DNA from: Pirellula sp. SH-Sr6A
Lineage (GTDB): Bacteria; Planctomycetota; Planctomycetia; Pirellulales; Pirellulaceae
Length of the DNA stretch: 64,000 bases
Reading direction: 5' to 3'
NCBI RefSeq assembly: GCF_001610875.1
Contig: NZ_CP011272.1
Coordinates: forward strand, 973,988 to 1,037,987
The position numbers and the translations under genes are program-made. The notes under the pieces were generated by a model. It worked only from the letters and a program-made list of their open reading frames with translations. It searched no databases and had not been told where the DNA came from. The first letter of the stretch is position 1. The number at the start of each line of letters is the position of its first letter. Of this stretch, positions 1 to 10,502 are shown piece by piece.

Positions 1-235
1 GTTGGGAGAAGCTGCCGTAAAACGAACTGAGGATCGGCTTGAGGTCCTTGTCGTTGGCGAGCTTGCCGGTCGCAGTCTCAGCAAGCTTGTCTTTCAATTC
101 TCGGGTGTCGTTGACGCGGGCATACGCCACCGCTTTTCCCGAGAAAAGCTGAGGAGCTGTGGGACGTTGAGCCCAACTCCAAGATCCGAAAAACGATAGG
201 GCACCGAATGCCGTGAGGATAAGTCTGTTATTCAT
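1..235 (-). CDS. Secreted protein, N-terminal fragment (cut by window edge)
   Basis: First 78 residues of an exported protein whose remainder lies beyond the left edge. The ATG (complement of 233-235) is followed by a hydrophobic signal peptide, about residues 4-22, with cleavage likely after Ala22. Residues 31-78 are soluble, rich in Lys and Asp, and no stop codon occurs before the edge. I do not recognise a domain in so short a piece, so the function is unknown. It follows the SDR gene on the same strand after 79 bases. Confidence 0.6.
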   Translation of the reverse strand, partial: MNNRLILTAFGALSFFGSWSWAQRPTAPQLFSGKAVAYARVNDTRELKDKLAETATGKLANDKDLKPILSSFYGSFSQ

Positions 236-314
236 AGTGCCAGCGATTCGAAGGGAATAGGCAGATCTTGGAAGGGATTCTGCGAAGAGACGAAATTTTT
301 GGGACGCGATCGTA

Positions 315-1160
315 TTAGGAGTTTCCCGCGGGTCGGTCTTTGACGCGGAACATTTCTTGAAATGGAAGCACGATACCGCCATCGATGGAAAGAGTCGCAC
401 CGGTAATGTAATCGCTGCGAGGATCGACAAGAAACGCCACGCCATGCCCTAAGTCTTCGGGCTGGGCCAGCCTTCCCCAAGGTAGCGACTTGCCGCGTTC
501 CATCAGCTCGTCTTCATGGAAGAACTTGCGCTCGCCAGGGGTGTCGGTCCAGCCAGGATGGATAATATTGACACGAATGCGATACTCCGCCAATTCGACG
601 GCTGCGGTTTTGGCCATTTGATCGATGGCTGCTTTGCCCATGTTGTACGCCATCGCGCCAGGAATCGGTTTGTAAGCGTGAGGCGAACTCACGACGACAA
701 TGTTCCCGCGGAACGTATCGGGTTCAGCCGCGAGGGAACGCGAGATCATTCGGTTGGCAACAGCGCGTGTGAGGTAAAAAGGTCCCCACATGCACACGTC
801 GATAGTCTTTTGGAATCCCTCCATCGACGCTTGGTAAAACAATTCTCGATCGCTATACGCCGCATTGGAGACGAAAATGGAGATCGGTCCCATCTCCTTT
901 TCGACCCGATCCACCATCGCCTCGACCGCTTGACGATCGGACACGTCACAAAGAAACGCTCCCGCTCGGCGCCCCATGGCTTGGCAAACTGCCACGGTTT
1001 CGTCGGCAGGATTGATGTCGTTGATGGCCACATCGGCTCCGGCTGCTGCCAGAGCTTTGGCGATCCCTGCCCCGATGCCGCGCGCGGCGCCTGTAACCAA
1101 GGCCAATTGCCCTTGGAGGGCGTTGGATTGACCGTATGCAATTTCCTGGCTGTTACCCAT
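315..1160 (-). CDS. SDR-family NAD(P)-dependent oxidoreductase
   Basis: A classical short-chain dehydrogenase of 281 residues, the usual length. The nucleotide-binding motif TGAARGIG is at residues 23-30, the NAA motif at 99-101, a serine pair at 158-159 and the catalytic Tyr172-x3-Lys176 (YNMGK). The C-terminal TGATLSIDGG segment is typical of the 3-oxoacyl-ACP reductase / glucose dehydrogenase branch. The substrate cannot be told from sequence. The ATG at 1160 overlaps the end of the upstream secretin-like gene by 8 bases, suggesting translational coupling, and has AGGGA about 12 bases upstream. In-frame ATGs further upstream (1184, 1286) would lie well inside the neighbouring gene and have poorer ribosome sites. 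Confidence 0.9.
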   Translation of the reverse strand: MGNSQEIAYGQSNALQGQLALVTGAARGIGAGIAKALAAAGADVAINDINPADETVAVCQAMGRRAGAFLCDVSDRQAVEAMVDRVEKEMGPISIFVSNAAYSDRELFYQASMEGFQKTIDVCMWGPFYLTRAVANRMISRSLAAEPDTFRGNIVVVSSPHAYKPIPGAMAYNMGKAAIDQMAKTAAVELAEYRIRVNIIHPGWTDTPGERKFFHEDELMERGKSLPWGRLAQPEDLGHGVAFLVDPRSDYITGATLSIDGGIVLPFQEMFRVKDRPAGNS

Positions 1161-4100
1161 TTCGTCGACTGCGTCCCTTCGCATTTCCCTGCGATTCTGG
1201 TGGTTGAAATTGATTTGGCATGTTGGGTTGCTGTTGCCCTTCCATACCTGGCTGCTGCGGAGCGCGCTGGACATCTTTCGGTCCAATCAAAGCCTTCAAC
1301 GCCCGCTCCATCGCTTCCGAATTTGTACCACCAACTTCAATCATTTGAACAGCCCCCGATGGCTGAGCCGCTTGATCCAACTCCTTGATCATCTCGATCA
1401 CCAGTTTGAGCAAATCTTCCCCTTCGGCGGACACGATAACCGAATTGGTGATGCGATCGATCCCCATCGAAAGGCGGCCCGTAAAACTGAAGTTCAATCC
1501 ACCGCTGTCGCTTACCGTTTCTGTGGATGCTTCGTGCTTGGATTCTTTGTTGCCCCCAGCCGCTTCTTTGCTGAAGGCCTTATCGTTTGTGCTGAGAAGA
1601 TCACGGTATGCGTCCTTGATCGCCTCGACAATGGAGTCCGCACGGGAATGTTCGATCCGAACCAATTTGGTAAATCGCAACTTTTGACGATTCGTTTTCT
1701 CGGGGACGTCCCAGAGCTTGATCAAGCTGCGAATGGTTTTCAATTGCTGTTCGTCGGCTCCAATCACAATGATCGAGCGGGTGTCGATGTCGCTGATGAA
1801 TCGCAGCTGCCGTTTTTTGCCGAGCTGAGGATCTTCCGTTTTGCTCTTTGGCCCGGAATCAAAACCAAAAATGAACGCGAAGGGGTTGGAGTCTTTCTCA
1901 GGTTCGTCGTCTTTAAAGTAATCCTTCAAGTTCAGCTCTACCCAGGATGGCCGGGCATTCTGGATATAGAAAACCTCATAGCGTTTGAGCGGAGGCGCAT
2001 TGGTGAGCATCATCTGTTCAAGCCGGTCGAGGGCGTCGAGATCATTGCCGGTAAGAACTAGATTACCACGCTCGTCAAATTGCATACGGATCGCTTCCGC
2101 AGGCGTGCCCGATGCTTCCGCAGGCGTGCCCGATGCATTCGAGGGCGTGCCCGATGCAGTAGTGACCTCTGACGAATTGGGCTCTTTGGAACTCGTTGCA
2201 CTCCCTTTCGGAGTCTCTCCCTCGGATTCCTGATGAATCGAGAGCCGCCCTCCCGGGATGGCATCGTTCGCGGTTCGTTGTTTCAGGGTGACATCGGCGT
2301 CTGATTTCTTGGCAGGCTTCTCTTCTGCATTGGGCTTGGCCGTCTCCTCCGCTTTTCCCGCATCTTCCGTTTTGCCTGCCCCCTCGACTTTATTCTCGAT
2401 GTTGGATTTGTCTTGGGAATTGGCTTTGCTCTGCGAGGTGGCGGACGTGGCCTCTGCCGATGTTTCCGGCGGCGTGTTGAGGGCATCCTTCTTTTCAAAC
2501 TCGGTTTCGTCGGGCAGAACAAGCGGGTTGGGAGAAACCTTCGACCAAGCTTCCTGGAGGCGTTTCAAGTACTCTTTTGTCTCGGCGGAGCGAGAAGCGT
2601 CGATGGTGCGAACCCGGCTTCTTTGCAATCCCTGGGGTGGAATCTCGCCGAGCTTCACAAGCAGCTTGTTCACTTCTTGGATTTCCACTTCGTTGGCCCA
2701 AAGCAAGAGCTGATTGTCTTGGCTATTGGCGCCGACTCGGAAGGTATCTTCGTTGGTCGGTTCTTGTTGTCGCGAGTATCCGAAGGGGTCGAAAAACATG
2801 CGGCGATTTCGATCGTCTTGTTTGGGTTCTTCTTTTCCCATCAAGAACTTAATCGTTCCCGCCACATCTTCGGCTCGCAATCGCCTCAGTTGGATGACCT
2901 CAAAGTCTCTGGCGGAACCATCGAGTCGGTCCAAGGTTTGTTGGATAATCAACTGGTCGCTCAGGGAGGCATAAGCAATGATCGCTCGATTCTTTTCGTC
3001 CACCTCCAGTTTGGTGGTGGGTTCCAATGCGTCCATCGCCATGATCGACGTGACGAATTGTTTTGGGTCCAGACTCATGAGCCGGTAGATCTTCATCCGC
3101 GTCTCGATGCTCTGGAGGCTGGCGGAATTTTCGTTTGGCACATCAATTCGTCTCAGAAATGCCGCGATAACTGCCATCTTGTCCGGTGGGGCGTGTGCGA
3201 TCACGCTGTTGCGCCGCGCGTTGGCGACGACATAGATCTCGTTGCTTGCAGCGGAAGCGGGTGGTTTCCCTCCTTGTTGTTGCTGCTGCTGTTGTTGCAT
3301 CTGCATCCGCATTTGCATTTCCTGCTGCTGCATCATCAATTCTTGCGGGCTCAATCTGCCAGATGCAGCGCGATTCGTTTTGTTTTCCAATCCGAGAAAA
3401 CTAATGATCTGTTCACGCGCGTCGGCGGCACGGACAAATTCGAGTTCGAACTCGCGCGCGAGACTCTCCTGCGCTTCGTCCGACTGCTCTTCTTGAAGAA
3501 TGCGATAGATCTCGAACAGATTGCCGGCGGAGTCCATGGCCTCCAGCCGATTGGTAGAGTCGAGTGGATTCAGCGTCCCATTCGCGCTCACCAACGGTTT
3601 GAATTCGAGAGCCGCTTCCTTCGCTATCAACGTCGTCAAGGCAAACGATGTTCGAACGAACCGGTTGGGTGGTAAGGACTCAAGGGCTTCCGGTGGTACT
3701 TTTGGAACGAGCGAGACGTTGATCCCCGCAGTCTTGACGACTTGGATCATCCCGTCGAGTTCCAACATCGTGAAGCCCCGGGCTAGCAAATGACGGTTGA
3801 ATTGATCGCGCGTTTCCTCGAGCGATTGCTTCCGCTGAGTGGCGATATTGAGATAGTCGCTGGGAAGCTCTTGCCAATCGAGGGAAAGGTTTGAGGTTTC
3901 GGCCAACCATCGAAGTAAATCGGGCCAAGCCTGATTGCGAAATTGAAATTGAACCATCCCTTTCTCGTCTGGTCGAACTTCAAACTCTTTCTTGTTGGGT
4001 GGTTCGGGAGGTGTGCTGGTCCGTTTGATCGGCTCGGAGGGCCCGCCTGGCCCCTTCCCATCCGGACCTTTCCCACCCGGAGGATTCGGGCCACCAGGTG

Positions 4101-4371
4101 GGATGGGCTTTCCGTCTGGGCCGATCGCAGGTGGCTGTCCCCCAGGAGCGGGACCTCCGGGAGGCTGACCAGGAGCCCCCTCTGGAACGACTACAGCGCC
4201 GGGTGGTAGTCCCCCTGACTGTTGGATGACGACGGTCCCCCCAGGTGACGGGGTCGTGACCACATTGCGCTGGGCGTGCACCCACGCAGAAAACGAAAGG
4301 ACAAAAAGCGGTACGATTCCCAGGATAAAGTTCGGGCGGTGCACAGCAATCATCATCAGTCCATTTGGCAT
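1153..4371 (-). CDS. Secretin N-domain-like secreted protein
   Basis: A 1072-residue exported protein. A signal peptide (about residues 14-33, ending Val-His-Ala before Gln34) leads into a Gly/Pro-rich linker to about residue 110. Then come several secretin short-domain (NolW-like) repeats, recognisable by motifs such as NSVIAHAP, RSIIVIGAD and NSVIVSAEG each followed by a conserved hydrophobic helix. A Gln/Met-rich run and an acidic Lys/Glu/Ala-rich linker separate them. I see no secretin pore-forming domain at the C terminus, so it may be a periplasmic scaffold rather than a channel. It follows the anti-sigma-like membrane protein after 33 bases and probably shares its transcript. Role inferred; the family is common but poorly studied in planctomycetes. 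Confidence 0.75.
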   Translation of the reverse strand: MPNGLMMIAVHRPNFILGIVPLFVLSFSAWVHAQRNVVTTPSPGGTVVIQQSGGLPPGAVVVPEGAPGQPPGGPAPGGQPPAIGPDGKPIPPGGPNPPGGKGPDGKGPGGPSEPIKRTSTPPEPPNKKEFEVRPDEKGMVQFQFRNQAWPDLLRWLAETSNLSLDWQELPSDYLNIATQRKQSLEETRDQFNRHLLARGFTMLELDGMIQVVKTAGINVSLVPKVPPEALESLPPNRFVRTSFALTTLIAKEAALEFKPLVSANGTLNPLDSTNRLEAMDSAGNLFEIYRILQEEQSDEAQESLAREFELEFVRAADAREQIISFLGLENKTNRAASGRLSPQELMMQQQEMQMRMQMQQQQQQQQGGKPPASAASNEIYVVANARRNSVIAHAPPDKMAVIAAFLRRIDVPNENSASLQSIETRMKIYRLMSLDPKQFVTSIMAMDALEPTTKLEVDEKNRAIIAYASLSDQLIIQQTLDRLDGSARDFEVIQLRRLRAEDVAGTIKFLMGKEEPKQDDRNRRMFFDPFGYSRQQEPTNEDTFRVGANSQDNQLLLWANEVEIQEVNKLLVKLGEIPPQGLQRSRVRTIDASRSAETKEYLKRLQEAWSKVSPNPLVLPDETEFEKKDALNTPPETSAEATSATSQSKANSQDKSNIENKVEGAGKTEDAGKAEETAKPNAEEKPAKKSDADVTLKQRTANDAIPGGRLSIHQESEGETPKGSATSSKEPNSSEVTTASGTPSNASGTPAEASGTPAEAIRMQFDERGNLVLTGNDLDALDRLEQMMLTNAPPLKRYEVFYIQNARPSWVELNLKDYFKDDEPEKDSNPFAFIFGFDSGPKSKTEDPQLGKKRQLRFISDIDTRSIIVIGADEQQLKTIRSLIKLWDVPEKTNRQKLRFTKLVRIEHSRADSIVEAIKDAYRDLLSTNDKAFSKEAAGGNKESKHEASTETVSDSGGLNFSFTGRLSMGIDRITNSVIVSAEGEDLLKLVIEMIKELDQAAQPSGAVQMIEVGGTNSEAMERALKALIGPKDVQRAPQQPGMEGQQQPNMPNQFQPPESQGNAKGRSRRNG
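2093..2155. repeat. 21-base in-frame tandem repeat, three copies
   Basis: Three consecutive 21-base units (2093-2113, 2114-2134, 2135-2155). The first two are identical and the third differs at a few bases. They encode the heptad ASGTPAE/SN in the linker of the secretin-like protein. Being a multiple of three, the repeat can expand or contract without shifting the frame. Confidence 0.85.
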
Positions 4372-4404
4372 GAGGAAAAGGTTGATAAGGGTTTGGCCCC
4401 GTTC

Positions 4405-6675
4405 TTAAGGTCCAACCGTCGATTCAAGCCTGCGAATTTCCGACCTGCTGAGGAGCTTGCGCCACTGCTGCATGGAATCCGCTGAGTTTTTCTCGGGGTG
4501 ATAACTAAATGTTTTGCCCGTCAGATCGGAGAGCTGGGTAATCGCTAGGACGCGTTCGTCAAGAAGTCCGCTGGCGAGAGCCTCCACCAGAAATCGATCT
4601 CCCCCATCCACCAACTGAGCGTTGCTGTAGGGGATGAGCAGCCTGAGCAACGTCTCCGCTCGTTCTGGTTCCCCCTGAACAAAACTCTGGACCAAACTCA
4701 AGATTCTTTCTTTTGAATGAACGAAGCAAGGCATTTTATTTAACCAAGCGGAAGAATGGACAAAAACTCCCTTCCTCATCAGCAGTCCGTTCGGACCCGA
4801 GAGAGCGGAAAAGTCCCCGAGTTGGGCGAGGAGCCGGGTAGCCATCGAGGCAGTCTCCCCCTTCCTGTGGCTTGTCAGCTGCCGAATCAACTCCAACGAA
4901 GAGCCTTCCCCGGTCGCCAATCCTTTGGAGATATCTCGAGCAGCATGTTGATCGATCGGACGTTCCACACTCGACCGCAACCAATCGGGGGTGAGATCCA
5001 GTGGGCCAACCATGGCAGGTTTGGAGGGGAATAGAACAACGCGGTCTCCAACCTCCACGGCTATTGGTTGACCAGCGGGAAGTCCATTCGATGCGTCTAA
5101 CGAGGCTTGAAACGAGCCTTGCAATCCGATCAACTCGATAACGCATTGAGTTTGAATTGATTCGGCGAGAGCCGTTGCAAACGCGGTCGGAACTTCTCGA
5201 GGTAGGTTCGAGGGGGGAACCCAGTCTCTCCACGCATGGCGAATCTCCAAGGCACAACTGGAGTCTTTGTCAGCGAAGTCAACTTTGAGAACACCGATCG
5301 GCGTAGCGATGTCCAATTTGGTATGCCCAGGGGCTGGAAAAAGGATAAGCCGTCCATACGGAACCGAAGCAGCGACGTGTGAATTTTCACTCGTTCCATT
5401 GGGTTCGAAGGTCGACGCATCTCGCAATTCGGTTTCGCCACAAATCATTGCGCGGATTCCACCAGGCAGTCGGAACTCGGTGCGCTGTGCGGTTGGAATG
5501 ACCCACCACCCTCCCTGCGGTTGCATCCCCCCTTTGGCGACGATCCACTCCTCCTTCTTCTCCGAGGGAAATTGAACCATCACGATCGCTTCGGATGATT
5601 CGGCCGATGCAGGAAGCCATTGAATCGCCTCCCTCAATGGCTGGCTCGCTCCCTCCTCGGTCAGAGCGGGATTGGCACCGTCGACGCTAACCGGCGATCC
5701 CTTTTCGGCCGTAGGGGGTTCATTCTGAGATTCGGGCGTCGGACTGACCGATGGAGATGTGTCGGTCCCAGCAGGGGGCTGGACCTTCGGATCCACGCCG
5801 GATTGGTTGCTAGGTTGGTTATCGGAAGGGTTGCCAGTATCGGTCGAAGATGGGTTCAAGTTCGCCGAGGAAGTGTCCAGTGCGGCGGTCGTATCGGTAG
5901 CAGAGTCGATCAGGACGGGCGGTGTGTCGCTTTGCTCCGTCGATGCCGCGTGAGGCTTTAACATTTGGGCAAGCCGGTCAGTCGGGCCCAACGCCAAGAT
6001 GCCAACGACGGCTAAACCTCCGAGCAGGCCAGCGACCGCCAACGCATTCCTCAACCAACTTCGATCACTCCCGAGAAGATACTCGGGTACTTGATGTCCG
6101 AGCCCTTCGCTCAATTCGATTCCTGAACCCCGCGAATCCGCGGGCGCCGTTCGCATGGTAGCAGGGGAGATTGCCTCTACCCTCGACCTGCTGCTCGCGT
6201 TGGAATTCTGACCGGACCCGGGATCGCTACGAAGCGAATTTGTTCCCACATCGACTCGTTCGATCCGCAATCGACCGGGGGACGCATCCGGCTGGGTTGG
6301 CAGGACATGGATTCGCTCACGCAATTGGTCCGGGATTTCGACCGTCTGCGTTAACGCCTTGGCCAAGATCGAGTGGCAACTTCCTACTTCACTCAACAAC
6401 GCATTGTTTTCCAAACACCGTCGCTCGAGATCCGGAATCTCTTCGGTGGGAAGCGTATCGTCCAGGTACTCCGCGATCTGATTAGCGTCGAACCCAGGTT
6501 CCTTCGCATCGATTGGGATTGGAGCCAACTTCGGATTCCGCAAACTTTGGTCGATCCGTTGAGAGATATGACGAGCCGTGGGGCTCTCTCTCAATTTGCT
6601 TTCCAAAACCTGGCTATCTTTCGGATCCAGGACTCCGTCGCGATAAGCAAGAAGAGTTCGAAGAGTCAGTCGCAT
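4405..6675 (-). CDS. Anti-sigma-factor-like single-pass membrane protein
   Basis: A 756-residue protein with a cytoplasmic N-terminal region of about 210 residues, one membrane helix at about 211-230, a Ser/Thr/Pro/Asn-rich linker to about 320, and a large outer domain. The N terminus (short helical segments around 'LLAYRDGVLDP' and a second 'IAEYLDDTLP' at about residue 68) resembles the tandem helical modules of planctomycetal anti-sigma-like proteins, but lacks the His/Cys zinc ligands of the ZAS family. It sits upstream of the secretin-like gene, 33 bases apart. Signal transduction across the membrane is plausible but inferred; I recognise no enzyme motif. Confidence 0.6.
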   Translation of the reverse strand: MRLTLRTLLAYRDGVLDPKDSQVLESKLRESPTARHISQRIDQSLRNPKLAPIPIDAKEPGFDANQIAEYLDDTLPTEEIPDLERRCLENNALLSEVGSCHSILAKALTQTVEIPDQLRERIHVLPTQPDASPGRLRIERVDVGTNSLRSDPGSGQNSNASSRSRVEAISPATMRTAPADSRGSGIELSEGLGHQVPEYLLGSDRSWLRNALAVAGLLGGLAVVGILALGPTDRLAQMLKPHAASTEQSDTPPVLIDSATDTTAALDTSSANLNPSSTDTGNPSDNQPSNQSGVDPKVQPPAGTDTSPSVSPTPESQNEPPTAEKGSPVSVDGANPALTEEGASQPLREAIQWLPASAESSEAIVMVQFPSEKKEEWIVAKGGMQPQGGWWVIPTAQRTEFRLPGGIRAMICGETELRDASTFEPNGTSENSHVAASVPYGRLILFPAPGHTKLDIATPIGVLKVDFADKDSSCALEIRHAWRDWVPPSNLPREVPTAFATALAESIQTQCVIELIGLQGSFQASLDASNGLPAGQPIAVEVGDRVVLFPSKPAMVGPLDLTPDWLRSSVERPIDQHAARDISKGLATGEGSSLELIRQLTSHRKGETASMATRLLAQLGDFSALSGPNGLLMRKGVFVHSSAWLNKMPCFVHSKERILSLVQSFVQGEPERAETLLRLLIPYSNAQLVDGGDRFLVEALASGLLDERVLAITQLSDLTGKTFSYHPEKNSADSMQQWRKLLSRSEIRRLESTVGP

Positions 6676-7145
6676 CAGTTCAGCTCATTCTACGGGCGCC
6701 GCGTACACACAAGTTGGGGGGGAAGGATGGGCTACTGACTTCAATAGTGACGATCCGGGGGACGATCCGTTCAACAAACGGAGAAAAAAACGTGACTTTT
6801 TTGGTATCACAAGACTCGGGCAAGACGATTTGCGGACAAGCATGCGAGTTGGAGGTTAAGACGCGACCTGTTTGCCCCCGATTGACAATGGGCGTCGAGG
6901 GGGCCTAAAATGCTGGGTTTTCCGCCATTCGACGACAGCGATTGGGGGCTTGGACCCCGGGCTCGCCGCGGCATGTTTTTGCCGTTGTTTCGCCGGGACC
7001 AATCAGTTCGAAATGCAAAAAGAAAAAGAACGTGTCGCCGATCCGGATTTTGTTCGAATCGGCGATCTTGATTTTCCGACTGAGTGTTTGTGGATCTCCC
7101 GTTTTGAAAACGGCAGAAGTGAATGTTCATGATTAGGAACCGGCA
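6676..7145. other. Divergent intergenic region, 470 bases
   Basis: Separates the leftward envelope operon from the rightward argB. It must hold both promoters, but I see no convincing -35/-10 pair, hairpin or riboswitch-like structure. The stretch AGGAA at 7134-7138 is the ribosome site of argB. Long reading frames crossing this region on the minus strand are shadows of argB. Confidence 0.5.
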
Positions 7146-8066
7146 GTGAAAGCACCTCACGAAGCGATTGCGAAAGCGGACACCTTGATCGAAGCGATGG
7201 GGTGGATCCGCAGATTCCGCGGCAAAACGACGGTGATCAAACTGGGTGGATCGCTGATGGGCAATGACGACGCAATGCGACATACCTTGCTGGACATCAT
7301 CTTCATGGAGTCGGTGGGGATGCGTCCGGTGGTGGTCCACGGTGGCGGCCCGTCGATCAACAAGGCGATGGAGAAGGCGTCGATAGAGCCGGTCTGGATC
7401 CAGGGTCGGCGCTATACAGATGCCAAGACGTTGGAGATTGTTGAACAAACGCTGGCTTATGAATTGAACGAGCAATTGACGGCGGAGATCGAGCGGCTCG
7501 GCGGGCGCGCCATGAATTTGAATTTTCGCACCACCAACGTCCTCTTCGGCGAGAAGCTTCTTTTGGACGAACCGGGTTCCGAACCCATCGATCTGGGCTA
7601 TGTCGGCCATGTCACTCGCGTCGATCGACAGACCATCGAAGCGTTGACCTATACCGAACAGATTCCTGTGATTCCTTCGATGTGCATCGACGAGAACGGC
7701 CAGAAATACAATGTCAACGCGGACACCGCCGCGATGGCCGTTGCCGAAGCGCTGGGTGCGGAAAAGCTGATATTCATCAGCGACGTGAACGGCGTCCGAC
7801 GAGTCAAAGACGATCCCGAGAGCGTTATTCATTCCTTGACCGCCGCGGAAGCCCAGCAATTGATCGCCGACGGCGTCATCGCGGGGGGGATGATTCCCAA
7901 AGTCGAGGCATGCATCTCGACTCTTCACCGCGGCGTAGGCAAAGTGCACATCATCGATGGGCAACTGCGCCATTCCCTTCTTTTAGAAATCTACACCACC
8001 GCTGGCGTCGGAACGGAAATCGTTCAGAGTCGCCAATCCCCTGCTACGCGCATTTCCCCAACGTAG
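7146..8066 (+). CDS. argB: Acetylglutamate kinase
   Basis: Phosphorylates N-acetyl-L-glutamate, the second step of arginine synthesis in the cytoplasm. The 306-residue length is normal. The Lys/Gly-rich phosphate loop KLGGS is at residues 32-36 and the substrate-binding HGGGPSIN at 65-72; the IFISDVNGV and VEACI segments near the C terminus fit the amino-acid-kinase fold. The start is GTG, supported by AGGAA seven bases upstream. argF follows after six bases, so the two form an arginine operon; the other arginine genes are not in this window. Confidence 0.95.
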   Translation: MKAPHEAIAKADTLIEAMGWIRRFRGKTTVIKLGGSLMGNDDAMRHTLLDIIFMESVGMRPVVVHGGGPSINKAMEKASIEPVWIQGRRYTDAKTLEIVEQTLAYELNEQLTAEIERLGGRAMNLNFRTTNVLFGEKLLLDEPGSEPIDLGYVGHVTRVDRQTIEALTYTEQIPVIPSMCIDENGQKYNVNADTAAMAVAEALGAEKLIFISDVNGVRRVKDDPESVIHSLTAAEAQQLIADGVIAGGMIPKVEACISTLHRGVGKVHIIDGQLRHSLLLEIYTTAGVGTEIVQSRQSPATRISPT

Positions 8067-8072
8067 TTGATC

Positions 8073-8999
8073 ATGAAGCATATTCGATCGCTCTTCGATC
8101 TCACTCTCGACGAATTTCACCAAATCATCGCGCTGGCGGGCGAACTCAAACACCAACTTCGAACGGGCGACCGCGTCGAGCATCTGAAGAACCGCACCTT
8201 GGCGATGATCTTCGAGAAGGCGAGCTTGCGGACCCGCGTCAGCTTTGAAGCGGGCATGGCACAGCTAGGCGGGACCGCTCTCTATCTCACCAGCGATGTG
8301 GGATGGCGAGAACGGGAGTCGATCGCCGATTTCGTTCGAGTCCTCGCCGAGTACTGCGACTTCATCGTTTGCCGCGCTATCTCGCAATCGACCGTCGATG
8401 AACTGGCGAGCCACAACGTTCTCCCCGTCATCAACGGACTCACCGACCATGCTCACCCCTGCCAAGCGTTAGCGGATTACATGACCCTGCGAGAGACGAT
8501 CCCCGAGATCGAAGGAAAACAAATCACATTCGTCGGCGACGGCAATAACGTCGCACGGTCGCTTTTGAACGTTTGCTCCATGGGGCGTATTCGCTTTCGC
8601 CTCGTCGGGCCCAAAGAATACCACATCCAATCGTCCTACATTGAAAAGGTGAAGGAGCACGCTGGCTGGCTGGACTTTGAACAAGGAACCGATATCGACC
8701 ATTACGTTCGCGACGCGGACTTTCTCTACACGGATGTCTGGACGAGCATGGGACAAGAAGCCGAGGCCGCCGTGCGCAACGCCGCCTTCCGTCCCTATCA
8801 AATCAACAAGACCTTGATGTCGAAAGCGCCTGCCCACTGCAAAGTCTTGCATTGCCTCCCCGCTCGCCGAGGACAAGAAATCTCCGACGACGTGATCGAC
8901 TCCGCAAGCAGTCTCGTCTTTCCTCAAGCCGGAAACAGGATGCACGTCCAAAAAGGACTTCTCGTTTGGCTAGCGAGAATGAACGGAATGATTACCTAG
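8073..8999 (+). CDS. argF: Ornithine carbamoyltransferase
   Basis: Makes citrulline from ornithine and carbamoyl phosphate. The carbamoyl-phosphate motif SLRTR is at residues 51-55 (Leu in place of the more usual Thr), HPCQ at 128-131 and the HCLPARRG ornithine-site motif near the C terminus. The product is 308 residues, normal for the family. ATG at 8073 is preferred to the TTG at 8067, which abuts the argB stop; both give the same protein plus or minus two residues. Cotranscribed with argB. Confidence 0.95.
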   Translation: MKHIRSLFDLTLDEFHQIIALAGELKHQLRTGDRVEHLKNRTLAMIFEKASLRTRVSFEAGMAQLGGTALYLTSDVGWRERESIADFVRVLAEYCDFIVCRAISQSTVDELASHNVLPVINGLTDHAHPCQALADYMTLRETIPEIEGKQITFVGDGNNVARSLLNVCSMGRIRFRLVGPKEYHIQSSYIEKVKEHAGWLDFEQGTDIDHYVRDADFLYTDVWTSMGQEAEAAVRNAAFRPYQINKTLMSKAPAHCKVLHCLPARRGQEISDDVIDSASSLVFPQAGNRMHVQKGLLVWLARMNGMIT

Positions 9000-9006
9000 G
9001 TGCAGC

Positions 9007-10371
9007 CTATTGTTTATGGCTATTGGGGCCGACGCCATCAGGCGTGTTCCAGTAGCCACCTAGGCTCGGATCGAATGCAAGTCTTTTCGCGGGTTCGGTT
9101 CGCACGACCCGACCGGTATCGAACGCAAGCTCGCCGCCAACCCAAGTTTTCACAGGCCATCCTCGAAGTGTTCTGCCGGCCCAAGGACTCCATTTGCTCT
9201 TGGTGAACTGCTCTTCGTTGCGAATGGTCTTCGCGAGATTCGGATCGACCAAGACCAAATCGGCATCATAACCGACTTCGATCCGCCCTTTTCCAAGTAT
9301 CCCCCAAACACGAGCGGGAGCATCGCTGGTCCATCGTGCAATCTCTTCCCATGTGCAGAGGCCTCGCGAGGCGCGATCCAGCAAGAGCGCAAAGTAGTTC
9401 TCTACCGCCGGCAAACCGCTCGGGGAAGCGGGATAGGGCTTCTGCTTTTCCTCCAGCGTGTGGGGCGCATGATCCGTGGCGACAACCTGCAACACCCCAT
9501 CCCGCAAGGCTTGCCATAACGCCACGGTGTCTTCGCGGTTCTTGATTGAGGGATTCATCTGTATGAGGCTTCCCAGTTGCTGATAATCTTCGACGCAAAA
9601 CTCCCAATGATGAGGGCATAGTTCCGCAGTGATGAGTTGGCGGTGGTCTCGGATGCACTCCAGCTCAGCGGCTGTGCTCACGTGCAGAACGTGGAAACGA
9701 TGGCGATGCCGATAAGCAAGATCCAGTGCACGGCGGGTCGCGATGATGGCAGCTTGGTGGTCGCGGATCAACGAATGATCACGGACTCGGTCTGTCCCCT
9801 TGAGCCGCTCGGCATTCGCTCGCACGGTGCTTTCGTCTTCGCAGTGCGCGCAAATGGGGAGCGTCGTCTCTGCGAAGATACGCTCCAACGCGTCTTGGTC
9901 ATCGACGAGGAGATCCCCCGTGCTGGAACCGATAAAGATTTTGATACCGGGCACCCCGGTTGCCTTTTTCAGTTCCTCGATGTTCTCACTCGTTGCTCCA
10001 ATGTAGAAGCCGTAATTCGCGATCGATTTCGCAGATGCGATCGCGTACTTTTCTTCGATCCTTTCTTGCGTCGTCGCCGCAGGCTTGGTGTTCGGCATCT
10101 CCAAAAACGAAGTGACCCCGCCAGCAACGCACGCTTGGCTCGCCGTCTTCAAATCTTCTTTGTGCGTTAAGCCCGGTTCGCGAAAGTGAACTTGGTCATC
10201 GATCAATCCCGGAAACAGAACCAGTCCCGCCGCATCGATAATTTGATCTGCGGAGGTTGTGGGGGGGGCATCCACGCTAGCGATCGTCCCGTTTTCGATC
10301 AGAACATTGGCTTCGGCAACTCCGGTTGGAAACACGACCTTTGCCGAACGGATAAGCTGCCTACGGACCAT
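9007..10371 (-). CDS. pyrC: Dihydroorotase
   Basis: Cyclises carbamoyl aspartate to dihydroorotate in pyrimidine synthesis. It is a 454-residue amidohydrolase. Motifs are [10 protein letters not shown] (about 58-67), the substrate segment SFLEMPNT, and the C-terminal metal-site ATDHAPHT. The first His of the usual HxH pair is Gln; this is the form I associate with a dihydroorotase branch also seen in Bacteroidetes, so it need not mean inactivity. The start at 10371 has GGAG nine bases upstream; a longer frame upstream lacks a better site. It converges with argF, seven bases apart, and diverges from the TPR gene. Confidence 0.9.
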   Translation of the reverse strand: MVRRQLIRSAKVVFPTGVAEANVLIENGTIASVDAPPTTSADQIIDAAGLVLFPGLIDDQVHFREPGLTHKEDLKTASQACVAGGVTSFLEMPNTKPAATTQERIEEKYAIASAKSIANYGFYIGATSENIEELKKATGVPGIKIFIGSSTGDLLVDDQDALERIFAETTLPICAHCEDESTVRANAERLKGTDRVRDHSLIRDHQAAIIATRRALDLAYRHRHRFHVLHVSTAAELECIRDHRQLITAELCPHHWEFCVEDYQQLGSLIQMNPSIKNREDTVALWQALRDGVLQVVATDHAPHTLEEKQKPYPASPSGLPAVENYFALLLDRASRGLCTWEEIARWTSDAPARVWGILGKGRIEVGYDADLVLVDPNLAKTIRNEEQFTKSKWSPWAGRTLRGWPVKTWVGGELAFDTGRVVRTEPAKRLAFDPSLGGYWNTPDGVGPNSHKQ

Positions 10372-10502
10372 GGGATCTCCGCGATGGATTATTGTGGGAG
10401 AGAACTCGACGCGACACTTTTGAAAACTGTACAATCTAGGTCCGCTTCGCGGGAGGGTCTGTCCTTCGCGTCGCGATGACTTTTCAAGCCAGGAGAATCA
10501 CC

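Noticed and set aside
516-1388. Open frame of 290 codons on the + strand
   Set aside because: Lies antisense to the SDR gene and the end of the secretin-like gene, with no domain and no ribosome site.
6807-7973. Open frame of 388 codons on the minus strand across argB
   Set aside because: It is antisense to a certain argB gene, has no ribosome site and no recognisable domain; long shadows are common in GC-rich coding DNA.
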